Assembly: GCF_000300275.1 (NCBI RefSeq)
Contig: NZ_AMRN01000003.1
Location: forward strand, 248,001 to 312,000
DNA length: 64,000 bases
From: Thalassospira profundimaris WP0211
GTDB taxonomy: Bacteria; Pseudomonadota; Alphaproteobacteria; Rhodospirillales; Thalassospiraceae
Direction of reading: 5' to 3'
Shown: in pieces, positions 1-8,725 of the stretch
Layout: each line of letters opens with the position of its first letter
Numbering within the stretch: the stretch's first letter is position 1
Notes under the pieces: generated by a model
Seen by the model: only the letters and a program-made list of their open reading frames with translations
Told to the model about the DNA's origin: nothing
Database searches by the model: none
Position numbers and translations under genes: made by a program

Positions 1-459
1 GTGACCGAGTTTTTCAAGATGCTCTGCCGATGTGATGCGCGTACGTTCGCCATCAAAGGTGCCAACGGTTTCGCCGTTACGGATCAGAAGGTCGGCCAAT
101 GCGATGGATATGATCAGGGTGCGTTCGGCCTTTGACGGCAGCTTGTCACTTGATGCCCAATAGGTCGACAGCGAAAGTACCGGCCAGATCCAGTAATTAT
201 GGCTGGCCTGCCATTCTGTCTGGCGGATGAAGGTATGTTCGCTGCGCGCAGATCGGCGCCAGTCAATCTGGTTGGTTGGATCGCCGGGGACATAGGGGCG
301 GAACTGCCAGAAATCACTGCCCGGTCCGACCTTGCGATTGCCATGCAGGCCGCTGCGCAGACTGATGGCCGTTCGGCGCGACTCATCAATCAGCTGTGGC
401 AGTTTCGCCGCAAGGGCGCGGGCGGCGGCAACATGATCCTGCACGGGGGCGGTGACCAA
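1..459 (-). CDS. DUF58 domain protein, partial (C-terminus beyond window edge)
   Basis: The reading frame directly follows the stop of the MoxR gene in the same frame, beginning with a TTG codon at 459. An AGGAG lies nine bases upstream of that TTG, inside the end of moxR. The 153 visible residues carry the DUF58 signature: a GLHGNRKVGPGSDFWQFRPY block followed by PGD and IDWRRSAR. DUF58 proteins are regularly encoded after MoxR ATPases and often carry a von Willebrand-like fold; their client is generally unknown. The frame is open to base 1, so the C-terminus is missing here. The TTG start is inferred from the RBS; a GTG a few codons later (near 444) is the alternative. Confidence 0.8.
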   Translation of the reverse strand, partial: MVTAPVQDHVAAARALAAKLPQLIDESRRTAISLRSGLHGNRKVGPGSDFWQFRPYVPGDPTNQIDWRRSARSEHTFIRQTEWQASHNYWIWPVLSLSTYWASSDKLPSKAERTLIISIALADLLIRNGETVGTFDGERTRITSAEHLEKLGH

Positions 460-1500
460 TTAGTTTTTCTCCTGCAGGTGGGCAAGCGCATCGGTAATCA
501 GCCCCTTGGCGGTAAAGCCTTCGGCGCGTGCGCCATAGGTCAGGCCAAAACGATGGCGCAAAACAGGAACGGCAAGTTCTTCGATATCCTCGATCGAGGG
601 GGCAAAGCGGCCAAACAGCATCGCACGCGCCCGGCACGCCAGTGACAAGGCCTGTGCCGCACGTGTACCGGGGCCCCAGGCGACATTTTCACGAATATCG
701 GCAAGTGATGTGCTTTCCGGGCGGCATTCGCGACACAGGGTAATGATGGTATCAAGAACCCGGTCCGGCATCGGCAGGCGGCGGACAAAGTCCTGTGCCT
801 CCACCAGATCATCGGTTTGAAGAACCTGTCGCGGGCGGGCCGGATACCTGCCGGTGGTTTTTGTCACGATCTTGCGTTCTTCATCGGCATCGGGATAGCC
901 GAGCCGGACCTCAAGCAGGAAACGGTCAAGCTGTGCTTCGGGCAGGGGATAGGTGCCTTCCTGCTCCAACGGGTTCTGGGTGGCCAGAACATGGAACGGT
1001 TCAGGCAGTTTGTGGCTGTAACCGGCAACCGAGACTTCGCGTTCCTGCATTGCCTGCAACAGGGCGGACTGGGTGCGGGGGCTGGCACGGTTGATTTCAT
1101 CGGCCAAAAGCAACTGGCAAAATACCGGTCCCTTGATAAAGCGAAACGCGCGTTTGCCGTCTGCCCCTTCTTCAAGAACTTCGGAGCCCAGAATATCGGC
1201 GGGCATCAGATCGGGTGTGAACTGGACACGCTTGTCAAGCAGGCCAAGAACCTTGCCCAGCGTGTGCGCCAGAAGCGACTTTCCAAGGCCCGGCGCACCG
1301 ACCATCAGCACATGTCCACCGGATAAAATGCCGATAAGTGTTTGCTCTACGGCATCATTCTGCCCAAATATAATACTGGAAATCATTTTGCGGGCTTCGG
1401 CCAGCCGTGCGACACACTCGTCCAGACGGGCTGCATCGCGTTCAAGACTGCTTTCCTGGGAGAAACCCATTTCTTCGGGGAATTGTGGCGCGTTTGTCAT
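460..1500 (-). CDS. MoxR family AAA+ ATPase
   Basis: This 346-residue protein is a full-length MoxR-type AAA+ ATPase. Walker A (GAPGLGKS) is at about residues 68-75, Walker B (LLLADEIN) at about 130-137, and sensor-1 (ATQNPLEQEGTYPLPEAQLD) near 173-192, a strongly MoxR-specific stretch. Family members act as chaperone-like ATPases that activate or assemble partners with von Willebrand A-like domains. The DUF58 gene starts immediately after its stop and is the likely partner. The start is 113 bp from the divergent DUF1285 gene, so the two probably share a promoter region. Confidence 0.93.
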   Translation of the reverse strand: MTNAPQFPEEMGFSQESSLERDAARLDECVARLAEARKMISSIIFGQNDAVEQTLIGILSGGHVLMVGAPGLGKSLLAHTLGKVLGLLDKRVQFTPDLMPADILGSEVLEEGADGKRAFRFIKGPVFCQLLLADEINRASPRTQSALLQAMQEREVSVAGYSHKLPEPFHVLATQNPLEQEGTYPLPEAQLDRFLLEVRLGYPDADEERKIVTKTTGRYPARPRQVLQTDDLVEAQDFVRRLPMPDRVLDTIITLCRECRPESTSLADIRENVAWGPGTRAAQALSLACRARAMLFGRFAPSIEDIEELAVPVLRHRFGLTYGARAEGFTAKGLITDALAHLQEKN

Positions 1501-1613
1501 GGCGGTTGACTGTGCTTCCTATGTTGCAGTGCAGGCGTTGGCAGGCCAGAGAACGCAGATGAAATCGCATAAGCATAACGGGAAAACGTCTGGTTCAGGA
1601 TCAACTCTACAGC

Positions 1614-2195
1614 ATGAATGAAAACCAAAAAACCATCGATCTCGCCGAGAAGTTGTGGACGCGCTTGCGCGGGCAGAAGCCCGACACCGGGCGGCACCCA
1701 CAAATCTGTGGCGATATCCCTATGTCTATAGGTCGGGATGGAACCTGGTTCTATCAAGGTGGTCCGATTGGCCGAATTGAGCTGGTTAAGCTTTTTTCTT
1801 CCGTGTTGCAGCGTGATGAGGAAGGCGGGCACTGGTTGGTGACCCCGGCCGAGATGGCCCGGATCGAGGTCGAGGACGTCGCCTTCATCGCAGTTGAAAT
1901 GCAAAACGAAGGCGAAGGCAAAGATCAGAATATCCGTTTTCGGACCAATATCGACCAGTGGGTGGAACTTGATGATGATCATCCCCTGCGCGTCGAACAC
2001 GACCCTGAAACCGACGAACCATCGCCTTATGTCGGGCTTGAGCGCGGCCTTGAGGCGCGCCTGAACCGGGCGGTGTTCTATCAATTGGTCGAATTGGCCG
2101 AAGAAGTTAGTGACCCTGACCACAACATGATACGTATCGGTGTTTACAGTCATGGGAAGTTTTTTGAGATCGGTCGGATGGAGGCCACGGAATGA
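1614..2195 (+). CDS. DUF1285 family protein
   Basis: The 193-residue product matches the DUF1285 family in its core: a GTWFYQGGPIGR segment near residues 42-53, then LVKLFSSVL, and a late ENVAFIAVEM-like stretch (VEDVAFIAVEM). There is no signal peptide or membrane segment, so it should be cytosolic. Its function is not established. Its last codons overlap the start of the NUDIX gene by four bases (ATGA), which indicates translational coupling. It is the first gene of a tight plus-strand run ending with the GDSL esterase. Confidence 0.85.
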   Translation: MNENQKTIDLAEKLWTRLRGQKPDTGRHPQICGDIPMSIGRDGTWFYQGGPIGRIELVKLFSSVLQRDEEGGHWLVTPAEMARIEVEDVAFIAVEMQNEGEGKDQNIRFRTNIDQWVELDDDHPLRVEHDPETDEPSPYVGLERGLEARLNRAVFYQLVELAEEVSDPDHNMIRIGVYSHGKFFEIGRMEATE

Positions 2196-2836
2196 CACCC
2201 GATGACATCGTTGCCGCCTTGCGCGCGCCAACTGGCGATGTTTTGCAGCGCCGTGGCGACCATGCGGTGGACTTTCCGGGTTCGAAATCGCGCGCACGGG
2301 CATTTGCCGACGGGGAACTGATTTCGCGTCCGGCAGCCGTTCTGGTGCCGTTGGTCAAACGAGATGCGGGTTTGCATGTGATCCTGACAAGGCGTACTGA
2401 TCACCTCAGCGACCATGCAGGTCAAATCAGCTTCCCCGGCGGGCGGCAGGAAGAATTTGATACCACGCTTGAAGAAACTGCGCTCCGCGAGACGGAGGAA
2501 GAAATTGGTCTTGCCCGCCGTCACATCGATCTGGTGGGCCGGATTGATGATTATTACACCGTGACCGGCTATCAGGTGACCCCGGTTGTCGGTCTGATTA
2601 CACCGCCATTCGATCTTAAGCCCGATGACCACGAAGTGGCCGAAGTGTTTGAAGTACCACTCAGTTTCATTCTTGATCCACGAAATCAGAAACTGCAAAC
2701 CGTGACGTTCGAGGGCACCCGCAGGCGGTATTTTGCGATTCCGTATCGCGAATATTACATCTGGGGCGCGACCGCCGGGATGCTTGTCAACTTCTCTGAA
2801 GTCATCCGGGCCAATGCACCATCGCTTAACCGTTAA
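2192..2836 (+). CDS. NUDIX hydrolase, CoA pyrophosphatase-like
   Basis: The 214-residue protein has a Nudix box around residues 88-112 ending in RETEEEIGL, preceded by LTRRTDHLSDHAGQISFPGG. That block is characteristic of the NudL/YeaB CoA-pyrophosphatase subgroup, which hydrolyses CoA and derivatives to 3',5'-ADP and phosphopantetheine. Substrate specificity is inferred from this motif only. The ATG overlaps the stop of the DUF1285 gene (ATGA). No export signal is seen. Confidence 0.87.
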   Translation: MTPDDIVAALRAPTGDVLQRRGDHAVDFPGSKSRARAFADGELISRPAAVLVPLVKRDAGLHVILTRRTDHLSDHAGQISFPGGRQEEFDTTLEETALRETEEEIGLARRHIDLVGRIDDYYTVTGYQVTPVVGLITPPFDLKPDDHEVAEVFEVPLSFILDPRNQKLQTVTFEGTRRRYFAIPYREYYIWGATAGMLVNFSEVIRANAPSLNR

Positions 2837-2859
2837 TCCGAATATTAGGACAGAGCTTT

Positions 2860-3147
2860 ATGTTACGACAAATCATCCAGATCGGTCTTCCTCTGATCCT
2901 GCCCTTTGTGATTTACGGGCTGTGGTTGAAATGGGCCCGTGCCAAGGCCATCCGTGAAGGTCACGACATCATTCCGCCATGGAACAAGGGGCCGTGGCTG
3001 ATGCTGTTTGGTTTGGGCGTGTTGCTGACCGCCGCAATCCTGATTTTCACTGCACTTGGGACTGGTGCGCCGCCCGATTCCATTTATCATGCGCCGGTAT
3101 TGCGTGACGGCGTGGTCGAGCCGGGCTATTTCGAACCCAAGGAATAG
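2860..3147 (+). CDS. DUF6111 family small membrane protein
   Basis: The 95-residue protein has two hydrophobic helices (about residues 5-24 and 46-67). They are separated by a short polar loop containing WARAKAIREG and a PPWNKGPW motif, as in DUF6111 proteins of alphaproteobacteria. Function is unknown. It lies 23 bp after the NUDIX gene and 18 bp before the CCA-adding enzyme, so it is probably co-transcribed. Confidence 0.72.
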   Translation: MLRQIIQIGLPLILPFVIYGLWLKWARAKAIREGHDIIPPWNKGPWLMLFGLGVLLTAAILIFTALGTGAPPDSIYHAPVLRDGVVEPGYFEPKE

Positions 3148-3165
3148 AACAGCCCAGCCACCGTC

Positions 3166-4536
3166 GTGGCACTTGATATGACAGGTGGCAACAAGGCAGC
3201 GATGACAGCACTCGAAGTAACCGGCAGATTGCGGCCATACGGGATCATGGTCGCCGATGATACCGCCCGCGTGTTTGATGCCATTGCGCAGCAAGGCGGT
3301 TGTGCGCGCTTTGTCGGTGGTGTCGTGCGTGACGCGTTGCTTAAACGTGATCTGGTCGATGTCGATATTGCCTGTGATCTCGCGCCCGAGGAAACGCAGG
3401 CCGCCCTTGAAAAGGCGGGTATTCGTGTCATCCCCACTGGCCTGAAACACGGGACTGTCACCGCAATTACCGATGCCGGGGTCTATGAAATTACGACGCT
3501 GCGTGTCGATGTCCTGACCGATGGCCGCCACGCGGAGGTCGCCTTTACCGACAGCTGGCTTGAAGATGCCAAGCGCCGTGATTTTACCTTCAACGCCATA
3601 TACTGCGACCTTGATGGCACGATCTATGACCCGTTTGATGGAGAAACCGATTTGCGCGACGGGCGCGTGCGGTTCATCGGGGTGGCCGAAAACCGCATTG
3701 CCGAGGATTTCCTGCGCATCTTGCGGTTCTTCCGCTTTCAGGCGTGGTTTGGACGCCCGCCGATTGATCCCGTCGGGGCGGAAGCCTGTCGCAAGGCGGT
3801 AAACGGTCTTCATGATATTTCGGTCGAACGTATTCGCGACGAGATGTTCAAGCTTCTGCGCTCGCGCAGTCCTGCTGGTACGATCAACGACATGATCGGG
3901 TTTGGCATTCTACCCGCCATTCTGCCCAAACTGATCCACACCGATTGCCTGCGTATCATGCAGTGGCTTGATAGCACCGCCCTTGCCGATCCGGCGATAC
4001 AGCCCGATCCGTTGCGCCGCCTTGCGGCACTGTTTGCGCCGGGGGGCGATAGACGCAACAGCGATGATGACGAAGACAATCTGGCGGCGGCAGAACGCTT
4101 TGCGCGCGATTTGCGACTGTCGAACGAGGAAACCGACCGTTTTGCTGAAATGGTCGCGCATGCGCCGCTGATTGATCCGAAATTGCGGCCGGAAATCGTG
4201 CGCTGCGATCTGTACCGGATGGGGGCCGCTGCATTTCGGGATGCCGTGCTCTTGGCGTGGAGCGCACGCGCCGCGGTGCCACCACGTTGCACACGTGCAG
4301 AAAATGACGAATGGAAAGCCTTGATTGAGGCCGCGGCAAACTGGCAACCGGTGAAATTGCCGATACAAGGCCGCGATATTCTGAAAGCTGGCCTTGCACC
4401 TGCGGGGCCGCGTGTCGGGGCGCTTTTAAGACAGGCCGAGGAATACTGGATCGATCACGATTTCCAGCCCGGTCGGGATGAACTGATGGACTATATTGCC
4501 CGCCAGATCACGGCAGGCGATGAGGAGAAAGAATGA
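3166..4536 (+). CDS. CCA tRNA nucleotidyltransferase / poly(A) polymerase family
   Basis: This class II nucleotidyltransferase of 456 residues shows the GGVVRD motif (51-56), the metal-binding DVDIA segment (about 65-69), RRDFTFNA (about 137-144) and the RILRFFRFQ block after it. These are the head and neck elements of CCA-adding enzymes and poly(A) polymerase I. The alphaproteobacterial genomic context favours repair and synthesis of the tRNA 3' CCA end. The GTG at 3166 is used; an in-frame ATG four codons later is equally possible. The stop overlaps the GDSL esterase start by four bases. Confidence 0.9.
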   Translation: MALDMTGGNKAAMTALEVTGRLRPYGIMVADDTARVFDAIAQQGGCARFVGGVVRDALLKRDLVDVDIACDLAPEETQAALEKAGIRVIPTGLKHGTVTAITDAGVYEITTLRVDVLTDGRHAEVAFTDSWLEDAKRRDFTFNAIYCDLDGTIYDPFDGETDLRDGRVRFIGVAENRIAEDFLRILRFFRFQAWFGRPPIDPVGAEACRKAVNGLHDISVERIRDEMFKLLRSRSPAGTINDMIGFGILPAILPKLIHTDCLRIMQWLDSTALADPAIQPDPLRRLAALFAPGGDRRNSDDDEDNLAAAERFARDLRLSNEETDRFAEMVAHAPLIDPKLRPEIVRCDLYRMGAAAFRDAVLLAWSARAAVPPRCTRAENDEWKALIEAAANWQPVKLPIQGRDILKAGLAPAGPRVGALLRQAEEYWIDHDFQPGRDELMDYIARQITAGDEEKE

Positions 4537-5192
4537 CGACAGGCGCAATTGGACATCGGATTTGCTGTTTTGGCGATAGTCTGGTCAATGGTGTTCGCGA
4601 CGGTGAAAAGGGCGGCTGGCCGATGCGTTTGGCCCGGCGTCTTCTGGACGAGGTCGGGCGTGACGTCACGATCTATAATCTTGGTATTCGCGCTGAAACG
4701 TCCGAGGGGCTCAAGTCCCGCTGGCAGGTTGAAGCAAGCCTTCGCATGGTTGAAGAATTCCCGACGGTCCTGATTTTCAGTTTCGGTGTCAATGACGCCA
4801 ACCACGCCGAAGACCGTGGCGAGGAGACCACCATGCGGGTTTCCCCGGCAAAGTCGGCCGCCAACGCCGCCGAGATTATCGGGGCGGCTGTCAAACTGGC
4901 ACCAACCCTCTGGGTCGGGCCGCAGGCCGTGATTAACGGCAGCAAATCCAGTCAGGAAATCAACCAGCGCCTCGAAGGGCTAAACCAGATTTATCTCGAA
5001 ACTGCGCGCGGGTTCGATGTGCCCTATCTCGATCTGCTTGCCACGACGCTTGAAGACGATACATGGCAACGCGCATTGCGGCGCGGCGATGGATATCATC
5101 CCGACAAATTCGGCTATGACCGGCTGGCAGATCTGATCTGGGAATGGGGTGCCGTGCAAAAGACCATCGGTCTCTCGGCGTCAGACGATTAA
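4533..5192 (+). CDS. GDSL-type esterase/lipase (SGNH hydrolase)
   Basis: The 219-residue protein has the block I motif FGDSLVNG with the nucleophile Ser16, the block III motif FGVNDAN near residue 88, and block V DGYHPDKFGYDRLA with Asp186 and His189 completing the triad. No signal peptide is visible, so it is probably a cytosolic esterase or thioesterase of unknown substrate. It is translationally coupled to the upstream CCA enzyme and closes this plus-strand operon. Confidence 0.87.
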   Translation: MTTGAIGHRICCFGDSLVNGVRDGEKGGWPMRLARRLLDEVGRDVTIYNLGIRAETSEGLKSRWQVEASLRMVEEFPTVLIFSFGVNDANHAEDRGEETTMRVSPAKSAANAAEIIGAAVKLAPTLWVGPQAVINGSKSSQEINQRLEGLNQIYLETARGFDVPYLDLLATTLEDDTWQRALRRGDGYHPDKFGYDRLADLIWEWGAVQKTIGLSASDD

Positions 5193-5207
5193 CGGTCGGG
5201 CAAACGA

Positions 5208-5561
5208 TCAGGTCAGGATATCGAAATACTGACCACGACCGCCGGCACCCGAGGTCAGGTTATTCAGTGGATCACCAGATGCGCTGTATGTCGGTGACGA
5301 GATCTTTTCGACATAGCTGTCTGAAATAGTTTTCTGTTCGCCGTCTTTCAGGAACTGTTTTTGTTCATTGCGGTCGCGCTGATAGGACTGAACAGCGCGC
5401 TCGATCTCCTGATCCGATGTCAGGACAGAGGCGCGTGTCCCATCGATAATCCGGTTTTGTTCGGCAAACCGTTGCTCATCGCCACGTTGCGGGGCGATGG
5501 GGCTGGTCTGGCGGACGGGATTGGACAGCGAAAGATCAGAAAAAGGCGCGATATTTACCAT
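5208..5561 (-). CDS. hypothetical protein, 117 aa
   Basis: No family is recognised. The protein is hydrophilic, rich in Gln, Asp and Ser, with a central charged helical stretch (about residues 50-80) and a glycine-rich tail. There is no signal peptide or transmembrane helix. It converges on the GDSL esterase with only 15 bp between stops. The isolated position and residue use look like a real small alphaproteobacterial protein rather than a shadow, but support is indirect. Confidence 0.6.
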   Translation of the reverse strand: MVNIAPFSDLSLSNPVRQTSPIAPQRGDEQRFAEQNRIIDGTRASVLTSDQEIERAVQSYQRDRNEQKQFLKDGEQKTISDSYVEKISSPTYSASGDPLNNLTSGAGGRGQYFDILT

Positions 5562-5689
5562 TGACGGAACTGCTCGTTTGAACCGATTGGTGTTTTTAAT
5601 TCGGCCGGAATATTACTCAGAGTGACTCGGATTTGAAGCCCTAATTTGCGCTTCAGAGTGACAAAAATGACAAGTCTTTGAAAAAGCGA

Positions 5690-7552
5690 TCAAAGAAGTT
5701 TTGGTTCGCTTGCGTTGTTGCTGTCCGGATCATAAATACCTGCCGCGAATCGGCGTGGACTGGTCTTTGCAAGCGCCTTGAGTTTTGCCGCTTCGACCGA
5801 AATATGATCAAGGGTGATGTCGGTGCGTTCTGCCGGAATCCGGATCAGCGCGGCACTGACACTCATCAGATCAAACCGCGCGGGTTTGCCATCCCGACCC
5901 TTGCCGGTCAGGTATCCACTTTCACGTGTTTCCGGGTCATAGAAACTTTTGATCTGGGCATCAAACATGGCCTGAACGCGTTGGACGGCCGCGACCGCAT
6001 CTTCGAAGTCAATCGATTGCACATAGGCAAAGAAATCATCACCGCCGATATGGCCAACAAACCAGTCATTCTGGCTCAGGACCTTGCCCAGGATATCCTT
6101 GAAAAGCAGGATCGCGCGGTCACCTTGGCGGAACCCGTATTGGTCGTTAAACGGTTTGAAATTGTCGAAATCAAAATAGACGGCAAACCGGCGTCGGCGT
6201 GGCTCGGCCAGGGCGCGGGCGGCATAGCGGTAAATCGCACTATTGCCCGGTAGGCGGGTCAGCGGGTTTTCATCGCGGGCATTTAGCGTATTGCGTTCAT
6301 TGACCGCCCGCAAAAGCGCACTTTGATCCAGAACACCGAGATACTGGTCATTTTCCGTCAATATCACCCCGTCCAGCGCCTCGGTCGCGACAAAGGTTTC
6401 AAGAAGCTCCGACAGGCTGGTGCGGATATCGGCAACCGGACAACGGCGCAAAAAACGTTTGATATTCGCCCGGTTGGCCGGGTTTTGCAGCAATTCACGG
6501 CCAAACGGCGTGTAGATAAACGCCTTGAATTCTGAATCCCGGACAATGCCCAATGGCTTGCCGTCATGGTCGACCACCGGCACCAGCGAGATATCCGGAT
6601 TTTGCTGGAAATAGCTCAGGATATCGACCGGATTGATATCAATCGGCAGGGCCGGTGTTTCCAGCAGGTAGGATCTGACAACATCATCATCGCGATCCGA
6701 CTGGCGGCGCGAATCTGCGGCAATGTCGGCCGCTGAGGACACAATATCGGTCTGTTCGGGGATGTCGAGTGACGGGCGCGCGATAAAGAAACCCTGTACC
6801 AGATCACAACCCAAACGCCGACAGCACAGGAACTCCTCACGGGTTTCCACACCTTCGGCGACGACCTGTGCCGCAATCATGTGGGCGAACGCCGTTATTT
6901 GCGTGACAAACAGTTCCTTGCGACGGTCACGGTCGATGCCATCGATAAAGAACCGGTCGATCTTGATGATGTCTGGTTCGCATTCATAAAGGGCGCGCAA
7001 CTGGGCAAAGCCACTGCCGTAATCATCAATGGCAATTTTGAAGCCCTGACTGCGGTAGCGCACCAGAATGTCTTTGAGGTATCCGGCATTGCTGATGTCG
7101 TGGCGTTCGGAAATCTCAAGGAAGATGGTATCGCGTTCAAGTCCGGCATCGCTCAGCAGGGCGGCGGTTTGACCGGGTTGGTAATCCTCGGTTTTCACAA
7201 CGCGATTGTCGAAATTGTAAAACAGCTTGAGCCGCTTGGCGCCGGGGAAACGCGCGAATTTCTCAATCGCCTTGGCGCGCAGCATCATATCGACACTGTG
7301 CAGGTTGCCAGTATCCCATGCGGTATCAAACAGGGCCTGAATGGATGTAAATCCGGCTTCTTCCCAGCGCCGCAAAAGCGCCTCATAGCCGAAAACATGA
7401 CCGGTGTGCGGACTGACAATGGGCTGGAAGGCGAAGTCGACTTTTTCGACGACCTGCTGCCAGTTACGGAGCATGACCGGTTGGGTCATGGGTCGGTCGG
7501 ATATCCACTGTTCATCTGCATCAAAGGTCAAATGCAGTACCCCGATCTTCAA
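5690..7552 (-). CDS. EAL-CBS-GGDEF cyclic-di-GMP signalling protein
   Basis: The 620-residue protein has three parts. An N-terminal EAL domain (about 30-270) has intact catalytic motifs: YEALLRR, LEISERHD, IAIDDYGSG, IKIDRFF and VAEGVE. A CBS-pair-like region covers about 290-430. A C-terminal GGDEF domain (about 440-600) has the signature HIGGDDFF, that is GGDDF with Asp for Glu at position four. The EAL part is therefore probably an active c-di-GMP phosphodiesterase. The cyclase part could be active or regulatory. There are no transmembrane segments, so it is cytosolic, and the CBS pair may bind an adenine nucleotide. It is transcribed alone. Confidence 0.9.
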   Translation of the reverse strand: MKIGVLHLTFDADEQWISDRPMTQPVMLRNWQQVVEKVDFAFQPIVSPHTGHVFGYEALLRRWEEAGFTSIQALFDTAWDTGNLHSVDMMLRAKAIEKFARFPGAKRLKLFYNFDNRVVKTEDYQPGQTAALLSDAGLERDTIFLEISERHDISNAGYLKDILVRYRSQGFKIAIDDYGSGFAQLRALYECEPDIIKIDRFFIDGIDRDRRKELFVTQITAFAHMIAAQVVAEGVETREEFLCCRRLGCDLVQGFFIARPSLDIPEQTDIVSSAADIAADSRRQSDRDDDVVRSYLLETPALPIDINPVDILSYFQQNPDISLVPVVDHDGKPLGIVRDSEFKAFIYTPFGRELLQNPANRANIKRFLRRCPVADIRTSLSELLETFVATEALDGVILTENDQYLGVLDQSALLRAVNERNTLNARDENPLTRLPGNSAIYRYAARALAEPRRRRFAVYFDFDNFKPFNDQYGFRQGDRAILLFKDILGKVLSQNDWFVGHIGGDDFFAYVQSIDFEDAVAAVQRVQAMFDAQIKSFYDPETRESGYLTGKGRDGKPARFDLMSVSAALIRIPAERTDITLDHISVEAAKLKALAKTSPRRFAAGIYDPDSNNASEPKLL

Positions 7553-7747
7553 AATGGTCGGCTTTCCCGGAAGTTGTGAGAATTAGAAGTTCCGAGGTTT
7601 GCTGTTATCCCAGATATGACAACAAGTTCATGACAGTGGGGTTACGAATATGTGACATCCGCAGAAAACATCCACTTTTTTATCAAGAAACGGCGGGATC
7701 TCTATACAAAGGGGTTAGACAAATCGGCGAGCCCGATACTGCTTCGA

Positions 7748-8698
7748 CTAACCAATTGCCCGTGTGGCCAGCGGATGATGTTCCTGAACCAGTCCGCGCA
7801 GCCGTGACTCGAGAACATGGGTATAAATCTGCGTGGTCGAGATATCGGAATGGCCCAGCATCTTTTGCAGGCTGCGCAAATCTGCGCCATTGGCCAGAAG
7901 GTGACTTGCAAAGGAATGGCGCAAGACGTGCGGCGAAACCTTTGATGGCGGGACACCGGCCTCAATCGCCAGATCCTTGATCATTTTCAGAAACATCTGA
8001 CGGGTCAAATGCCCGGTTTTCCCCCGTGACGGGAAAAGGTATGAGGATTGCCCGGGGCGATCGGCATGGCCGTTTGATTTGTCTGATGGAATAAAGGCAT
8101 CGCGCACTTCAAGATAATCACGCAGCGCATCACGGGCCGGATCTGAAAGCGGCACCAGCCGTTCCTTGCTGCCCTTGCCACGCACAATCAGCATCTGCGG
8201 ATCACGCGCCGCTGCGGCAAAGGGGAGCTCGACCAGTTCCGAAACGCGCATGCCGGTGGCATACATCAGCTCCACCATCGCAAGCAAGCGCTTGCCCTTG
8301 ATACCCGGATGATTGGTTGCGGCGATGATCAGACGATCAATTTCCTCAATCGACAGGAATTTGGGCAGGGTCTGACCCTGTTGCGGACTGTCGATATTCG
8401 ACGACGGATCATCATTGCGATACCCGTCGGAATAAAGGAACTTGTGAAACTGCCGCAAGGCCGACAGACGCCGCGCCTGTGTACGCGGCGCAAACCCGGC
8501 AGACCCCAGTTCGGACATATAGCGCCTGACATCTACATCACTTGCCGATACCGGATCGGCTTTGCCCGCAGTCAACGATGACGCATAATCTTCAAGATCA
8601 CGCCGATAGGCATCAAGCGTGTGCACACTGGCCCCGCGTTCAGCGGCCATCATTTCCAGAAAGGCCGATATCAACGAGCTTGTCAGTGCCTTGGCCAT
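7748..8698 (-). CDS. xerD: Site-specific tyrosine recombinase XerD
   Basis: The 316-residue protein has an N-terminal core-binding (SAM-like) domain (about 1-95) and a catalytic domain with the complete tyrosine recombinase set: Arg151 in ATGMRVSEL, His257 and Arg260 in HVLRHSF, His283 in LGHSDIST and the nucleophile Tyr292 in QIYTHV. Xer recombinases resolve chromosome dimers at dif next to the septum with FtsK. The alphaproteobacterial position next to aroK/aroB supports XerD over a mobile-element integrase. It lies 27 bp downstream of the 688-residue hypothetical gene and may be co-transcribed with it. Confidence 0.92.
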   Translation of the reverse strand: MAKALTSSLISAFLEMMAAERGASVHTLDAYRRDLEDYASSLTAGKADPVSASDVDVRRYMSELGSAGFAPRTQARRLSALRQFHKFLYSDGYRNDDPSSNIDSPQQGQTLPKFLSIEEIDRLIIAATNHPGIKGKRLLAMVELMYATGMRVSELVELPFAAAARDPQMLIVRGKGSKERLVPLSDPARDALRDYLEVRDAFIPSDKSNGHADRPGQSSYLFPSRGKTGHLTRQMFLKMIKDLAIEAGVPPSKVSPHVLRHSFASHLLANGADLRSLQKMLGHSDISTTQIYTHVLESRLRGLVQEHHPLATRAIG

Positions 8699-8725
8699 GA
8701 CCGGTCCTGCCAGTGATTAAAGAGC

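Noticed and set aside
460..1500. The MoxR/DUF58 pair as a novel defence ATPase system
   Set aside because: MoxR-DUF58 is a widespread chromosomal pairing and nothing nearby suggests defence.
7748..8698. The tyrosine recombinase as a mobile-element integrase
   Set aside because: Sequence and neighbourhood fit housekeeping XerD; it is 26 kb from the island and not next to any att repeat.
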